Shown piece after piece: positions 42,968 to 52,048 of a stretch of DNA of 64,000 bases. Position 1 is the first letter of the stretch; each line of letters begins with the position of its first letter. The translations under genes were made by a program, and so were the position numbers. Source of the stretch: Pyrinomonadaceae bacterium MAG19_C2-C3 (GTDB lineage Bacteria > Acidobacteriota > Blastocatellia > Pyrinomonadales > Pyrinomonadaceae); the NCBI GenBank assembly GCA_024330265.1, contig JANDLT010000005.1:60251-124250 (forward strand). The letters run 5' to 3'. The notes beneath the pieces are model-generated. The model worked only from the letters and a program-made list of their open reading frames with translations. It ran no database searches and was not told the DNA's origin.

Positions 42968-43960
42968 TTAAATGCCTCTCGCGCCGACGATTCCCAAACG
43001 CTCTTTGACGGTATCGAGCGTTTGACTCGCGCTTTCACGCGCACGCCTTGCGCCGCCCGTTAGGATGTCGCGCAAGTGTTCATCGGTGATGTTATGGAAG
43101 CGTTCTTGAAACGGTTGTAGGAACGCGATGCAGGCTTCAGACAATTCGCTTTTGAGTTGCCCGTAGCCTTTGCCCGCGAAGTTGTTTTCAACTTGTTCGT
43201 TCGTTTGATTCGTGAGCAAAGCGTAAATCGTGAGCAAGTTGGTTATCGCGGGGCGCGTGTTATCAAACTTGATTTCCGTGCCGGAATCGGTGACGGCGCG
43301 TTTGAATTTGCGGGTCACGATGTCGGCATCGTCGAGTAAGCCGATGCTCCCTGATGGGTCAACGTCGGACTTCGCCATCTTCTTCGTCGGGTCGCTCAAG
43401 GACATGATGCGCGCACCCGCTTTCGGGATGAACGGTTCGGGGATGCGGAACGTCTCGCCGTAGTCGCGGTTGAATCTTTGTGCAAGGTCGCGCGTCAATT
43501 CGAGGTGTTGCTTTTGGTCTTCGCCAACAGGAACTAAATCGGTTTGATAAAGCAGGATGTCCGCCGCCATCAAGACGGGATAATCCAGCAGCCCGACGCC
43601 CGTACTTTCGCGTTCGGTGTTTCTGCCCTTCTCCTTAAACTGCGTCATGCGCTCAAGTTCACCGATGCGCGTTTGGCAGTTTAAGAGCCACGTCAGTTCG
43701 GTATGTTCCGCGACATCGGATTGAATGAAGATGGTCGAAACCGTCGGGTCAATTCCGGCGGCAAGATATAACTTGGCTAGTTCCTTCGTTTTAGTGATTA
43801 AACTTTGCGGATTCTGCGGTTGCGTGAGGGCGTGCAAATCAACGATGCAGAAGAAGCTTTCGTATTCGTGTTGAAGTTGCGTCCAATTGCGAAGCGCGCC
43901 GAGATAGTTGCCCAGATGAAGATTGCCGGTCGGTTGCGCGCCGCTGAAAATCCGTTTCAT
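42968..43960 (-). CDS. trpS: Tryptophanyl-tRNA synthetase
   Basis: 330 residues from ATG 43,960; longer readings run into the M50 protease gene. MKRIFSGAQPTGNLHLGNYL carries the HIGH-type motif (GNLHLGN); VPVGEDQKQHLELTRDLAQR and the KMSKS-type KKMAKSDVDPSGSI follow. Class I enzyme charging tRNA-Trp. Gene order is M50 protease, trpS, hypothetical, scpA, scpB, as often seen near segregation genes. Confidence 0.96.
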   Translation of the reverse strand: MKRIFSGAQPTGNLHLGNYLGALRNWTQLQHEYESFFCIVDLHALTQPQNPQSLITKTKELAKLYLAAGIDPTVSTIFIQSDVAEHTELTWLLNCQTRIGELERMTQFKEKGRNTERESTGVGLLDYPVLMAADILLYQTDLVPVGEDQKQHLELTRDLAQRFNRDYGETFRIPEPFIPKAGARIMSLSDPTKKMAKSDVDPSGSIGLLDDADIVTRKFKRAVTDSGTEIKFDNTRPAITNLLTIYALLTNQTNEQVENNFAGKGYGQLKSELSEACIAFLQPFQERFHNITDEHLRDILTGGARRARESASQTLDTVKERLGIVGARGI

Positions 43961-43974
43961 GCGTGTGTTCAAAT

Positions 43975-44619
43975 CTAAGTCCCAATCATCAACAAGCCTT
44001 GTGAGAAGCTGCGAACGAAGCTGAAAATCGGTCGAAAAACTCCGGTGATAACGCCGACCCACAACAGTATAAAGCCGTATTGCTCAACCGCGTCGAGTGC
44101 CGGAAGCGCACTGTCGGGCAAGAAACTGCGGGCTATCTTGCTGCCGTCGAGCGGTGGAAACGGAAGTAGATTAAAGACCGCCAGACCGACGTTCAAGTTA
44201 AACATAATCCACAAGAAACTGATTATGGCTGAACCTGTAACGCCCGGCTCGTAAAACAACCGGAAACCGATTCCGGCGATAACGGCGAGTGCGAGGTTGA
44301 GGATGATGCCCGCAGCCGACACCCAAAAATTGGCGACGCGGTAATTTTGCCAGCGCGCCGGATTGACCGGAACAGGACGCGCCCAACCGAGAAGCGGCGC
44401 GCCTGTAAAGAACGCGAGCGCAGGGAAAAGCAATGTTCCAATCGGGTCAACGTGCGTCACGGGGCTAAGACTAACGCGACCTTGCGAGCGCGCGAGGTCG
44501 TCGCCGAAGTAGTTGGAAGTCCATGCGTGACCAAACTCATGCAGTGACAGCGAGAAGACCAATGCCACCATCCACAATACGAATTCGCCAATCATTTCAG
44601 CGTTTATTTCACCGTTCAT
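43975..44619 (-). CDS. Site-2-type (M50) membrane metalloprotease
   Basis: 214 residues with about five to six hydrophobic segments. LVFSLSLHEFGHAWTSNYFG contains the zinc HExxH, HVDPIGTLLFPALAF follows, and NLLPFPPLDGSKIARSF carries the conserved Asp ligand. It belongs to the small cytosolic-facing M50 group (Rv2869/SpoIVFB-like minimal form). It is 14 bases upstream of trpS. Confidence 0.9.
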   Translation of the reverse strand: MNGEINAEMIGEFVLWMVALVFSLSLHEFGHAWTSNYFGDDLARSQGRVSLSPVTHVDPIGTLLFPALAFFTGAPLLGWARPVPVNPARWQNYRVANFWVSAAGIILNLALAVIAGIGFRLFYEPGVTGSAIISFLWIMFNLNVGLAVFNLLPFPPLDGSKIARSFLPDSALPALDAVEQYGFILLWVGVITGVFRPIFSFVRSFSQGLLMIGT

Positions 44620-44679
44620 CTTTTTTTACCTTGTTATTACACTGAGTGTCGCTTGATTCGATTCAAGCCTTAAAAGTTT

Positions 44680-45705
44680 TCAATTAAGAAGCGTTCCATG
44701 TATGCCGAGCGGCAAACTATAAACCGTGTCATTCGTCGCAACGACCATATCGCCGTCACGATTGAACGCGAGTCCGACGACGTTCATTCCGGCAACCGCC
44801 AATTCCGCATCGCTGCCATCGGGCGAGATGCGGACGATGCCGCGCCGCCCTTGCAGAGAGGCAGCGACGTAAAGATTGCCTTCGCGGTCGAACGCTAAAC
44901 CTTGCGGTCTGCCCAAGCCGCGATAGAACACAGTCGGTTCGCCGTAACGGTCAATGCGCGTCACGGCATCGAAACTCGAAACTGTCGGACCCGTCATAAA
45001 CAAGTCGCCGTCAAGCCCGAACGCGAGATGATATGCCGACACGCTCGGCTCGACGCTCGCCCATTCCTCCGCCTCGCCAATCGCGTTAATGCGGTGAATC
45101 GTGCCTGTGCGGTCGCCGACGTACATGCGCCCTTCACGGTCAAACGCGAGTCCGGTCGCCGTTCCCAAATCCCGCGCGAAGGCGACGGCTTCGTTAAACT
45201 CCGTGACGCGATAAACATTGCCGTCCATGCGACTCGTGACGAACATCGTGCCGTGCGGGTCAAATGCGATGCCGGTCGGGTTCACGACTTCACCGGAAAA
45301 AGCGTGCGCTCCGTCTTTGTCCACACGCAAAATCGTAATCGGCAAACGCTGCCCGCGCGAACCGGAGCGCGTCACATACAACGCGCCTTCATCGGGATCG
45401 AATGCCGGGTTTGCAACCGCGTGAATGTCTTCCGCGAGTTTGCGCCCGACGTACATCGTCGCCGCCTCGCTCGCTGTGCGGTCACGCCCTTCAATCGTTA
45501 CACGCGCGCTTCCCTTTCGGCTAATTTCCGGTACTGCCGCGACGATACGCTTCGAGTTCGCGCTGACGATGCGCGATTGTTCGCCGCCGATCATCACGCG
45601 CGACAAACGCGGTTGACTCGCATCGTAGTTTTCACATTCGATAATAATTTCGCCATCGGGAAGACTCGCCGCCGGATTGATGCGCGTGATTTTCGATTCA
45701 CTCAT
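44680..45705 (-). CDS. IPT/TIG domain plus NHL/SMP-30-like beta-propeller protein
   Basis: 341 residues from ATG 45,705. An N-terminal Ig-like TIG domain (SLPDGEIIIECENYDASQPR to SARVTIEGRDR) is followed by a six-bladed propeller with repeated motifs such as NPTGIAFDPHGTMFVTSRMD, TATGLAFDREGRMYVGDRTG and RPQGLAFDREGNLYVAASLQ. No signal peptide, so cytoplasmic; substrate unknown. Family members are gluconolactonase- or NHL-like. Confidence 0.82.
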   Translation of the reverse strand: MSESKITRINPAASLPDGEIIIECENYDASQPRLSRVMIGGEQSRIVSANSKRIVAAVPEISRKGSARVTIEGRDRTASEAATMYVGRKLAEDIHAVANPAFDPDEGALYVTRSGSRGQRLPITILRVDKDGAHAFSGEVVNPTGIAFDPHGTMFVTSRMDGNVYRVTEFNEAVAFARDLGTATGLAFDREGRMYVGDRTGTIHRINAIGEAEEWASVEPSVSAYHLAFGLDGDLFMTGPTVSSFDAVTRIDRYGEPTVFYRGLGRPQGLAFDREGNLYVAASLQGRRGIVRISPDGSDAELAVAGMNVVGLAFNRDGDMVVATNDTVYSLPLGIHGTLLN

Positions 45706-45919
45706 AAACTGTTTCTTTTCCCCTATAAACTTAACTTCAATCATACGACGTTCGCCGGAGAAGTGTCTAACTTGACCTGAAAAAGCGGTGCGGCGGTTGA
45801 CAATCATCATGCTACAATTTGCATCTAAATAACGTTCGCACGCAACTTAAAGAATTAGTTTCAGGGCGCGCATTGCCGGAACAATTACTTTCAAGGAGTT
45901 AAGGTCTGGACACATTTCC

Positions 45920-46114
45920 GTCCCGACAGGGACGATTGAAAATAGCCCAGCGATTTATCGCTGGGAACAGACGTGGAAGAGGATGAAGTCCCGTAGGGAC
46001 GACTGAAATCTCCTCGCATCTTGTATTTCAGTCGTCCCTACGGGACTGAAAAATCTGACTGCCGTATCCCCAGCGATAAATCGCTGGGCTATTGTCGAAA
46101 GTCCCTGTCGGGAC
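45920..46114. repeat. 195-base nested palindrome with four hairpins
   Basis: Gap 45,706-46,155. Outer arms 45,920-45,965 and 46,069-46,114 match as reverse complements over most of 46 bases; each contains two hairpins (GTCCCGACAGGGAC and CCCAGCGATTTATCGCTGGG). An inner pair, 45,988-46,009 and 46,025-46,046, is a perfect 22-base arm (GTCCCGTAGGGACGACTGAA..). It ends 42 bases before the hflX start and probably affects its expression. Confidence 0.9.
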
Positions 46115-46155
46115 AAATTGAGTACCCAGACATCAGTTCAAAGGAGTCAAGAAAC

Positions 46156-47931
46156 ATTAGTACCATACAAGGCAACACTTCGGGTTTGAAGCCGAACCAA
46201 CTGCGCCGCATCGAAAAGCTGTACACCCGCCGCATCGCTCCACAACAAATCGTGACGCCGGAATTCGCACGCCAGATGTCGGAACTCTCGCATGAAACGC
46301 GCCGCCAAATCGGAGTCTTGATTGACCGCAAAGGTTACATTGAATCCGTTATCGTCGGCGACGCGCGCCGCATTGAACTTCCCGACTTGCGCCGCACGCG
46401 CGTCGCCACCGACCGCTTTCGCGGGCTGCGCTGCATACACACGCACCTGCGCCACGAACCTTTGACGCAAGACGATTTGACCGATTTGGCTCTCTTGCGC
46501 CTTGACATGATGGCGACCATTGACGTTGACGAACGCACAGGGCTTCCCGGCATCGTTCGCGCCGCGCACCTCTTGCCCGCGCAAAATAACGCAGACAATC
46601 AGGCGCACGCGATTGACGGAACTTCGCTTAACGCCGACGGTGTTTCACCCGACGGTGAAGCCGCGTTCGCATTTCTTGAGCCGCAAATTCCTTCGCAACT
46701 CGACGTTGATTTTCTCGAACTTATCAACTCGCTTGAACAGGAAATGGCGCGCAACCGTCAAACCGCGCGACGCGCGACAAGTGCCGACCGCGCGATTCTC
46801 GTCGGCGTCACGACTAACACGAACATTGACGCCGAAGAATCTATGGCGGAGTTGAACGAACTTGCCGCGTCCGCCGGATTGGTGACGGTTGACCGCATCA
46901 TTCAACGCCGCAACGCGATTGACCCGCGCACCGTTCTCGGTCGCGGCAAACTCGATGACCTTATCGTTCGCGCCCTGCAATTAGGGGCGGACTTAATCGT
47001 CTTCGACCGCGAACTTAGCCCCGCGCAAGTCCGCTCAATCGGTGAAGCGACCGACCTAAAAGTCATAGACCGCGCCCAACTCATACTCGACATTTTCGCC
47101 CAACGCGCCGAGACACGCGAAGGTAAAATCCAAACCGAACTCGCGCAACTGAAATACATGCTGCCGCGCCTCATCGTCGGTCAGGATTCCGCTTTCTCAC
47201 GTCTCGCGGGCGGCATCGGCGGGCGCGGACCCGGTGAAACGAAACTCGAAACCGACCGTCGCCGCGTGCGCGACCGCATCAATCGTTTAGAGAAACAGAT
47301 TGAAGAATTGCGTGGTCATCGCGGGCAAAGGCGTAAAGCACGCGCTCGTCACGAACTGCCAATCGTCTCCATCGTCGGCTACACGAACGCCGGAAAATCA
47401 ACCTTGCTCAACACCTTAACGCAAAGCACGGTTCACGCCGAGAAGCGCATGTTTGCGACGCTCGACCCGACTTCGCGCCGTCTTCGTTTGCCGCACGAAC
47501 AGGAAATAATTATCAACGATACGGTCGGATTCATACGCGATTTGCCGCCCGATTTAATCGCCGCGTTTCGCGCCACGCTCGAAGAAATCAGCGACAGTGA
47601 CCTTCTAATTCACCTTGTGGACGCCGCCAACCCGCGCCTCATGCAGCAAATCGAATCCGTCGAAAGCATCCTCACCAGTCTTGAACTAGGCGACATCCCG
47701 CGCGTCACGATTCTTAATAAAACCGATTTGATTGATTCAGAAACGGCGCACGCGATACGCCGCGAAGTATCCAATTCGGGCGCGCGTGATTGCATCCTCG
47801 CTTCCGCCAACGATGCCGCGACCTTGCGCCCGCTCATCAACCGCGTCGGTGAAATCCTCGCCCGCGACTTAACCGAAATACCGCATCACCAGACGGACAC
47901 GACGCTTGAAGTTGCTCATGGTTTGAGCTAA
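46156..47931 (+). CDS. hflX: HflX-type GTPase with long N-terminus
   Basis: 591 residues. Ribosome-splitting heat-shock GTPase. The central HflX domain has RAILVGVTTNTNIDAEESMA, DPRTVLGRGKLDDLIVRA, FDRELSPAQVRSI and AGGIGGRGPGETKLETDRRR; the G domain has SIVGYTNAGKSTLLN, NDTVGFIRDLPPDLIAAF and ILNKTDLID. The N-terminal 170 residues (LKPNQLRRIEKLYTRRIAPQ) are the extension of the long HflX group. No ATG, GTG or TTG fits the expected start: an ATT at 46,156 has AAGGAG nine bases upstream and is chosen, while the TTG at 46,021 would lie inside the palindrome. Confidence 0.9.
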   Translation: MSTIQGNTSGLKPNQLRRIEKLYTRRIAPQQIVTPEFARQMSELSHETRRQIGVLIDRKGYIESVIVGDARRIELPDLRRTRVATDRFRGLRCIHTHLRHEPLTQDDLTDLALLRLDMMATIDVDERTGLPGIVRAAHLLPAQNNADNQAHAIDGTSLNADGVSPDGEAAFAFLEPQIPSQLDVDFLELINSLEQEMARNRQTARRATSADRAILVGVTTNTNIDAEESMAELNELAASAGLVTVDRIIQRRNAIDPRTVLGRGKLDDLIVRALQLGADLIVFDRELSPAQVRSIGEATDLKVIDRAQLILDIFAQRAETREGKIQTELAQLKYMLPRLIVGQDSAFSRLAGGIGGRGPGETKLETDRRRVRDRINRLEKQIEELRGHRGQRRKARARHELPIVSIVGYTNAGKSTLLNTLTQSTVHAEKRMFATLDPTSRRLRLPHEQEIIINDTVGFIRDLPPDLIAAFRATLEEISDSDLLIHLVDAANPRLMQQIESVESILTSLELGDIPRVTILNKTDLIDSETAHAIRREVSNSGARDCILASANDAATLRPLINRVGEILARDLTEIPHHQTDTTLEVAHGLS

Positions 47932-47969
47932 AGCAACATCAGTTCCCCGCAAAGGGGCGGCATAGTCAT

Positions 47970-48161
47970 AGCCCACGGCGTCAGCTGTGGGAATTAGTCT
48001 CACTTGTGTCTCCCCTGATGGGCAATGGCATTAAGTTAAGGTTGTTTGGAGGCGGGCTATGCCCGCCTCCAAACGGGCGATTATTTTCTTAACTTAATGC
48101 CATTGCCCTGACGGGGCTTTGGTTCAATCTCATCTTTAACCCACGGCTGACGCCGTGGGCT
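47970..48161. repeat. Nested palindrome with GAGGCGGGC core, copy 2
   Basis: Gap 47,932-48,315, no gene. Three nested levels: outer arms AGCCCACGGCGTCAG (47,970-47,991 with 48,140-48,161, 21 of 22), middle arms GGGCAATGGCATTAAGTTAA (48,020-48,040 with 48,088-48,108, perfect), and the centre GTTTGGAGGCGGGC-tat-GCCCGCCTCCAAAC (48,044-48,074). The core is the family seen at 17-107 and 54.7 kb. Nothing else recognised here. Confidence 0.9.
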
Positions 48162-48315
48162 ATGATTATTTCGCCCCTGATGGGGCTACTTATGCCGAAA
48201 TGACCTTAGAGCAGAGTTGGTAATTGTGAAAGCGGTTCAACGCGGAGAAGCGTACAGTAGATTTTGGTTTCTATTCCGCGCTTCTTTAGGTTGAAACACT
48301 CTTTTCAAGTACAAA

Positions 48316-48819
48316 TTAGAAATGCTTACACAACCTTTCGTAAGCCGTCGCAAGTTCTTCCGGCAGGACGCGCGTTTCGGCGACCGTCGTCATAAAATTG
48401 GCGTCGCCGTGCCAACGCGGGAGAATGTGTATATGAAGATGGGCGGCAACGCCCGCCCCCGCCGAACGTCCCTGATTGATGCCGATGTTGAAACCTTCGG
48501 GTTTGTATTCTTCGCGCAGAATCGTTTGACAATTCTTCACTACATCCATCATCTCGTCGGTCGTAAGTTTCGATGCCGCGTCGAGGTCGGCGACGTGCGT
48601 GTATGGCACGACGAGTAGATGCCCGCTCGTGTAAGGATAGATGTTGAGGACGACATAACAGAACTCAGCGCGGTGAACGACGAACGTGCGCGCGCCGTCT
48701 TCCGCATCACGAATCGCACAGAAGATGCACGCCACATCATCACCCGAAGCGGCATCCGACTTCTCGCCGGTTTCGCCTTTGATGTAGCGGTAACGCCACG
48801 GACTCCAAAGTCTATCCAT
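48316..48819 (-). CDS. HIT-family hydrolase (Ap4A-type)
   Basis: 167 residues. MDRLWSPWRYRYIKGE opens the HIT group related to Ap4A hydrolases and phosphorylases. IFCAIRDAEDGARTFVVHRA, GHLLVVPYTHVADLDAAS and the catalytic GAGVAAHLHIHILPRWHGD (His-x-His-x-His) are visible. It cleaves a nucleotide phosphate bond with the middle histidine. Divergently placed downstream of HU on the same strand, 18 bases away. Confidence 0.93.
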   Translation of the reverse strand: MDRLWSPWRYRYIKGETGEKSDAASGDDVACIFCAIRDAEDGARTFVVHRAEFCYVVLNIYPYTSGHLLVVPYTHVADLDAASKLTTDEMMDVVKNCQTILREEYKPEGFNIGINQGRSAGAGVAAHLHIHILPRWHGDANFMTTVAETRVLPEELATAYERLCKHF

Positions 48820-48837
48820 GATGTTTATGGTTGAATT

Positions 48838-49155
48838 TCAGGAATCGCTTCCGGGTTCGGAAGCCGTGTTGATTAGTTCTTTGAGTTCTTTGCCGGGTTT
48901 GAAATACGGAATGCTTTTGGCGTTGATGTTCACGGGTTCGCCGGTTTTAGGATTGCGCCCGCGCCGCGCGCCGCGTTCACGCACACGGAACGAACCGAAG
49001 CCGCGCAGTTCGATTTTCTCGCCTTGATTAAGCGTTTCGATGATGCTCTCGAACACGATTTCGACCAACCGTTCGGCGTCCTTCTTCGTCAATTCCGAAG
49101 CACGCGCGACATCATCCACCAAGTCCGCCTTCGTCATGCCTTTACCCTTTGCCAT
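48838..49155 (-). CDS. HU/IHF-family DNA-binding protein
   Basis: 105 residues. MTKADLVDDVARASELTKKDAE and KIELRGFGSFRVRERGARRGR with NPKTGEPVNINAKSIPYFKP are the HU/IHF signature including the intercalating Pro region. The short N-terminal MAKGKG lead and Ala/Glu tail are minor additions. It packages or bends DNA. It follows the rpsA gene in transcription order after a terminator-like region. Confidence 0.95.
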   Translation of the reverse strand: MAKGKGMTKADLVDDVARASELTKKDAERLVEIVFESIIETLNQGEKIELRGFGSFRVRERGARRGRNPKTGEPVNINAKSIPYFKPGKELKELINTASEPGSDS

Positions 49156-49290
49156 GAACTTTGTTGTACCTTAATTGTGTTGAGATTTTGCTATCAAGTA
49201 CTGTGATAATCACGGTAGCAGAAGATACGCATGCCATGCAAGACTTTACGCTTCAACACTTTATCTTTCGCGCATGTGTTCTTGTTTTAA

Positions 49291-49347
49291 GGGCGAAACG
49301 CCCGAAGTCCCGCGCCTTGTACGATGTTACGACAAAGCGCGGGACTT
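49291..49347 (-). terminator. Double hairpin downstream of rpsA
   Basis: AAGTCCCGCGC (49,305-49,315) pairs with GCGCGGGACTT (49,337-49,347); on the minus strand a second hairpin GGGCGTTTCGCCC (49,303-49,291) follows and is trailed by TTAAAA. It lies 56 bases past the rpsA stop and fits termination of that gene. Confidence 0.6.
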
Positions 49348-49402
49348 GCGGTTGATTCAGGAAACAAGCTGAAAAATCAAGCGGGATGTAAGGCTGCGAA
49401 CT

Positions 49403-51562
49403 CTACTGTTCGGCTTGCGCTTCTTCAACTTTCTCCGGTTCATCTGCCATTGATTCGGCTTCCTTGGGTTCATCTTCCGTCGGTTTAGCATCTCTCAATT
49501 CGGCTTCCCTAGGTTCATCTTCTTTCGGCATCCCGATGCGGAAGTCGGCGAGTTCACTGAGTGAAGCCATACCGCCGCCGCGTTCGCTCGAATAGGTGCG
49601 CGTGTCGGCGGCGACTGGTTCTTCCTTGACGGAGGTGCGCGCCGACAATCCGATTTTGTGCGATTCGGGTTCGACGCGAAGGATTTTGAATTCCAATTCA
49701 TCACCGATTTTAACGATGTCTTCGGGACGTTCGACACGCTCATCGGAGAGTTCCGAGACGTGGCACAAGCCTTCGAGACCTTCCGCGATTTCGACGAAGA
49801 CGCCGAAGTTAGCGAAGCGTGTGATGCGTCCGCGCACGATGTCACCGGGTTTGTGAGTCTCCGTGAATTGATCCCATGCACTCGGCTCCATGTCCTTGAT
49901 GGACAATGAGAGGCGACGATTTTCCGTATCAATGTTGGTGATGACGGCTTCGATTTCCTGACCCTTTTTCAGAATCTCCGCCGGGTGTTTGATGCGCTTC
50001 GACCATGAAATATCTGAGACGTGAACCAGTCCGTCAACGCCGTCTTCGACCTCGACGAACGCACCGAAGTCGGTCAGATTACGCACGCGACCTTTGACAC
50101 GCATTCCCGGCACATAGCGCGCCGACAATGTTTCCCATGGATTCTGTTGCATCTGCTTCATGCCGAGACTGATGCGGCGGGCGCGCGTGTCCACGCCCAA
50201 AACTTCAACCTCGACTTCATCATCGGGATTGACCATCTTCGATGGATGCTTCATGCGCTTCGACCAACTCATTTCCGAAACGTGAACCAAGCCTTCAACT
50301 CCGGCTTCGAGTTCGATAAACGCGCCGTAATCCGTGACGCTGGCGACGCGCCCGTGTGTCCGCATCCCGCGCGGGTAACGCTCTTCGGCACTCTCCCAAG
50401 GGTCGGGCAGAAGCTGTTTATAGCCGAGCGAGACACGTTCGCGCTGGCGGTCGAACTTCAAAACTTTGACTTGAACATGGTCATTGACCTTGAACATACC
50501 GGCGGGATTCGCAAGGCGTCCCCATGACATATCGGTGACGTGAAGTAAGCCGTCCACGCCGCCCAAATCAACGAACGCGCCGTAGTCGGTCAGGTTTTTT
50601 AGTTGACCTTCGACGATGATTCCCTCTTCGAGGTTATCAAGGGTTTCTTCTTTGCGGCTGGTGTTCGATTCTTCGAGCAGAGCCTTGCGCGACAACACGA
50701 CGTTCGCGCGTTTGCGATTAAGCTTGATGACGATGGCTTCGATTTCTTGGTCGCGGAAAACGTCTAGGTTGCGAATCGGGCGCACGTCAATTTGCGAGCC
50801 CGGCAGGAACGCCGCGACGCCGTTGATGTCAACGCGCAAACCGCCTTTGACACGTTCGATGACGCGCCCTTTAATCGGGGTTTCTTCACGAAACGCTTTG
50901 TCGAGGTCATCCCAAGCGCGCATACGCACGGCATCGGCACGCGACAAAATCGGATAGCCTTCCGGCGAGTCCATGCTTTTGACGATTATTTCGACTTCTT
51001 CGCCGGGCTTAACATCAATCACGCCGTCGGCAAATTCTTCGCGCGGAACAACGCCTTCGGACTTAAAGCCGAAGTCAATCATCGCCCCGCGTTCGGTGAT
51101 ACCGACGACGGTACCGCGCACGACTTCGCCTTCCGTATAGGCTTTCTGCTCCTGCTCGAACTGGTCAAGCAACGCCCCGAAATCCATATCGCCCATGCCG
51201 CCGCCATCTTCGTCATCGTCATCCATCGCTTTCGTCTTATTGAAAGACGAAGCGGAAGCGGTTGAAGTGCGCGACGGGCTGGCATCCGGTGCAGTGTCCG
51301 GTGTGGCGTCGGCTTCGACAGAAACATTATTTGCTTCCGTTGAAGGCGACGTTTCTTCGGGGACGGCACGCGCGGTTTGCGCGGCTTGTCCGGTGGATTC
51401 GCCGTTCATGCCGTTGGCGGCGACGGCGTGTGCAGTGGCGGTTGAAGACGCGGCATCGGGTGTCGTGTCGGTGGTGGGTGACGGCGTGGTGGCGTCGTTA
51501 TTCGGTGAATTGTTGGTGGTGGCGGCTTGAGCCGACGTTAAGTTATTTTCTTCGGTGGACAT
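49403..51562 (-). CDS. rpsA: Ribosomal protein S1 (multi-S1-domain RNA-binding protein)
   Basis: 719 residues. Six S1 repeats can be seen: GEVVRGTVVGITERGAMIDF, PIKGRVIERVKGGLRVDING, IVEGQLKNLTDYGAFVDLGG, RTHGRVASVTDYGAFIELEA, RVKGRVRNLTDFGAFVEVED and IVRGRITRFANFGVFVEIAE, each followed by a DGLLHVTDMSW-type stretch. The first 120 residues are Thr/Ala/Asn/Ser-rich with an Asp/Glu-Gly patch, and the last 70 are Glu-rich with repeated EDEPKEAE-like units. It binds mRNA on the 30S subunit. Both disordered ends are longer than in E. coli S1 (557). Confidence 0.95.
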   Translation of the reverse strand: MSTEENNLTSAQAATTNNSPNNDATTPSPTTDTTPDAASSTATAHAVAANGMNGESTGQAAQTARAVPEETSPSTEANNVSVEADATPDTAPDASPSRTSTASASSFNKTKAMDDDDEDGGGMGDMDFGALLDQFEQEQKAYTEGEVVRGTVVGITERGAMIDFGFKSEGVVPREEFADGVIDVKPGEEVEIIVKSMDSPEGYPILSRADAVRMRAWDDLDKAFREETPIKGRVIERVKGGLRVDINGVAAFLPGSQIDVRPIRNLDVFRDQEIEAIVIKLNRKRANVVLSRKALLEESNTSRKEETLDNLEEGIIVEGQLKNLTDYGAFVDLGGVDGLLHVTDMSWGRLANPAGMFKVNDHVQVKVLKFDRQRERVSLGYKQLLPDPWESAEERYPRGMRTHGRVASVTDYGAFIELEAGVEGLVHVSEMSWSKRMKHPSKMVNPDDEVEVEVLGVDTRARRISLGMKQMQQNPWETLSARYVPGMRVKGRVRNLTDFGAFVEVEDGVDGLVHVSDISWSKRIKHPAEILKKGQEIEAVITNIDTENRRLSLSIKDMEPSAWDQFTETHKPGDIVRGRITRFANFGVFVEIAEGLEGLCHVSELSDERVERPEDIVKIGDELEFKILRVEPESHKIGLSARTSVKEEPVAADTRTYSSERGGGMASLSELADFRIGMPKEDEPREAELRDAKPTEDEPKEAESMADEPEKVEEAQAEQ

Positions 51563-51958
51563 GCAAACTCCTGTGAGAATTCTCCCCTTGATTGGCGCGG
51601 CGATATTAGATTAAGCCGTGCCTCAACTCGTATTTATTCCGGCGAAACCGTCTCAAGCATCAACCTGATTTCGATGATTGAAATGGACAATCGTCGAAGT
51701 CACGTTTTGCTAAACCGGACGCGCGGGTTAAGCGACAAACGCGCGGGCGATGTGTTCGGGTGTCGTTGTCAGATTCAGATGAGATGAAAAGCGGGTAGGC
51801 AAAAGTGATTGATGATGTTAAGAAGTTAATGGTTTTCGTCCTGCCCAAATGACCACCAAATGTGATCCGACACGTCACCGCCGAGTTGACGAGTAAGAGG
51901 GGAATGTACACGCGCAGACAACACGGTGTCAAGGCGGACATGATAATCGCAAAGAACA
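51563..51958. other. Gap before BNR gene, no gene recognised
   Basis: Between the rpsA start and the terminator at 51.96 kb. No convincing coding frame or RNA gene is seen; it should hold the rpsA promoter and leader on the minus strand. Confidence 0.5.
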
Positions 51959-51997
51959 AATCACGGGTTAAAGCACTCAATACTTTAACCCGTGATT
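51959..51997 (-). terminator. Strong intrinsic terminator of the BNR-repeat gene
   Basis: Perfect 15-base stem AATCACGGGTTAAAG / CTTTAACCCGTGATT with a 9-base loop, 52 bases past the stop of the minus-strand gene; TTTGTTCTTT follows on that strand and GGAGTTTTT on the other, so it may work both ways. Confidence 0.85.
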
Positions 51998-52048
51998 GGA
52001 GTTTTTACCGTTTCGGCTGGTAAGTCGAAACCGGACTTTTATACAGGT

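Noticed and set aside
44902..45780. Plus-strand open frame of about 290 codons
   Set aside because: Shadow of the NHL-propeller gene; Arg-rich reading without motifs.
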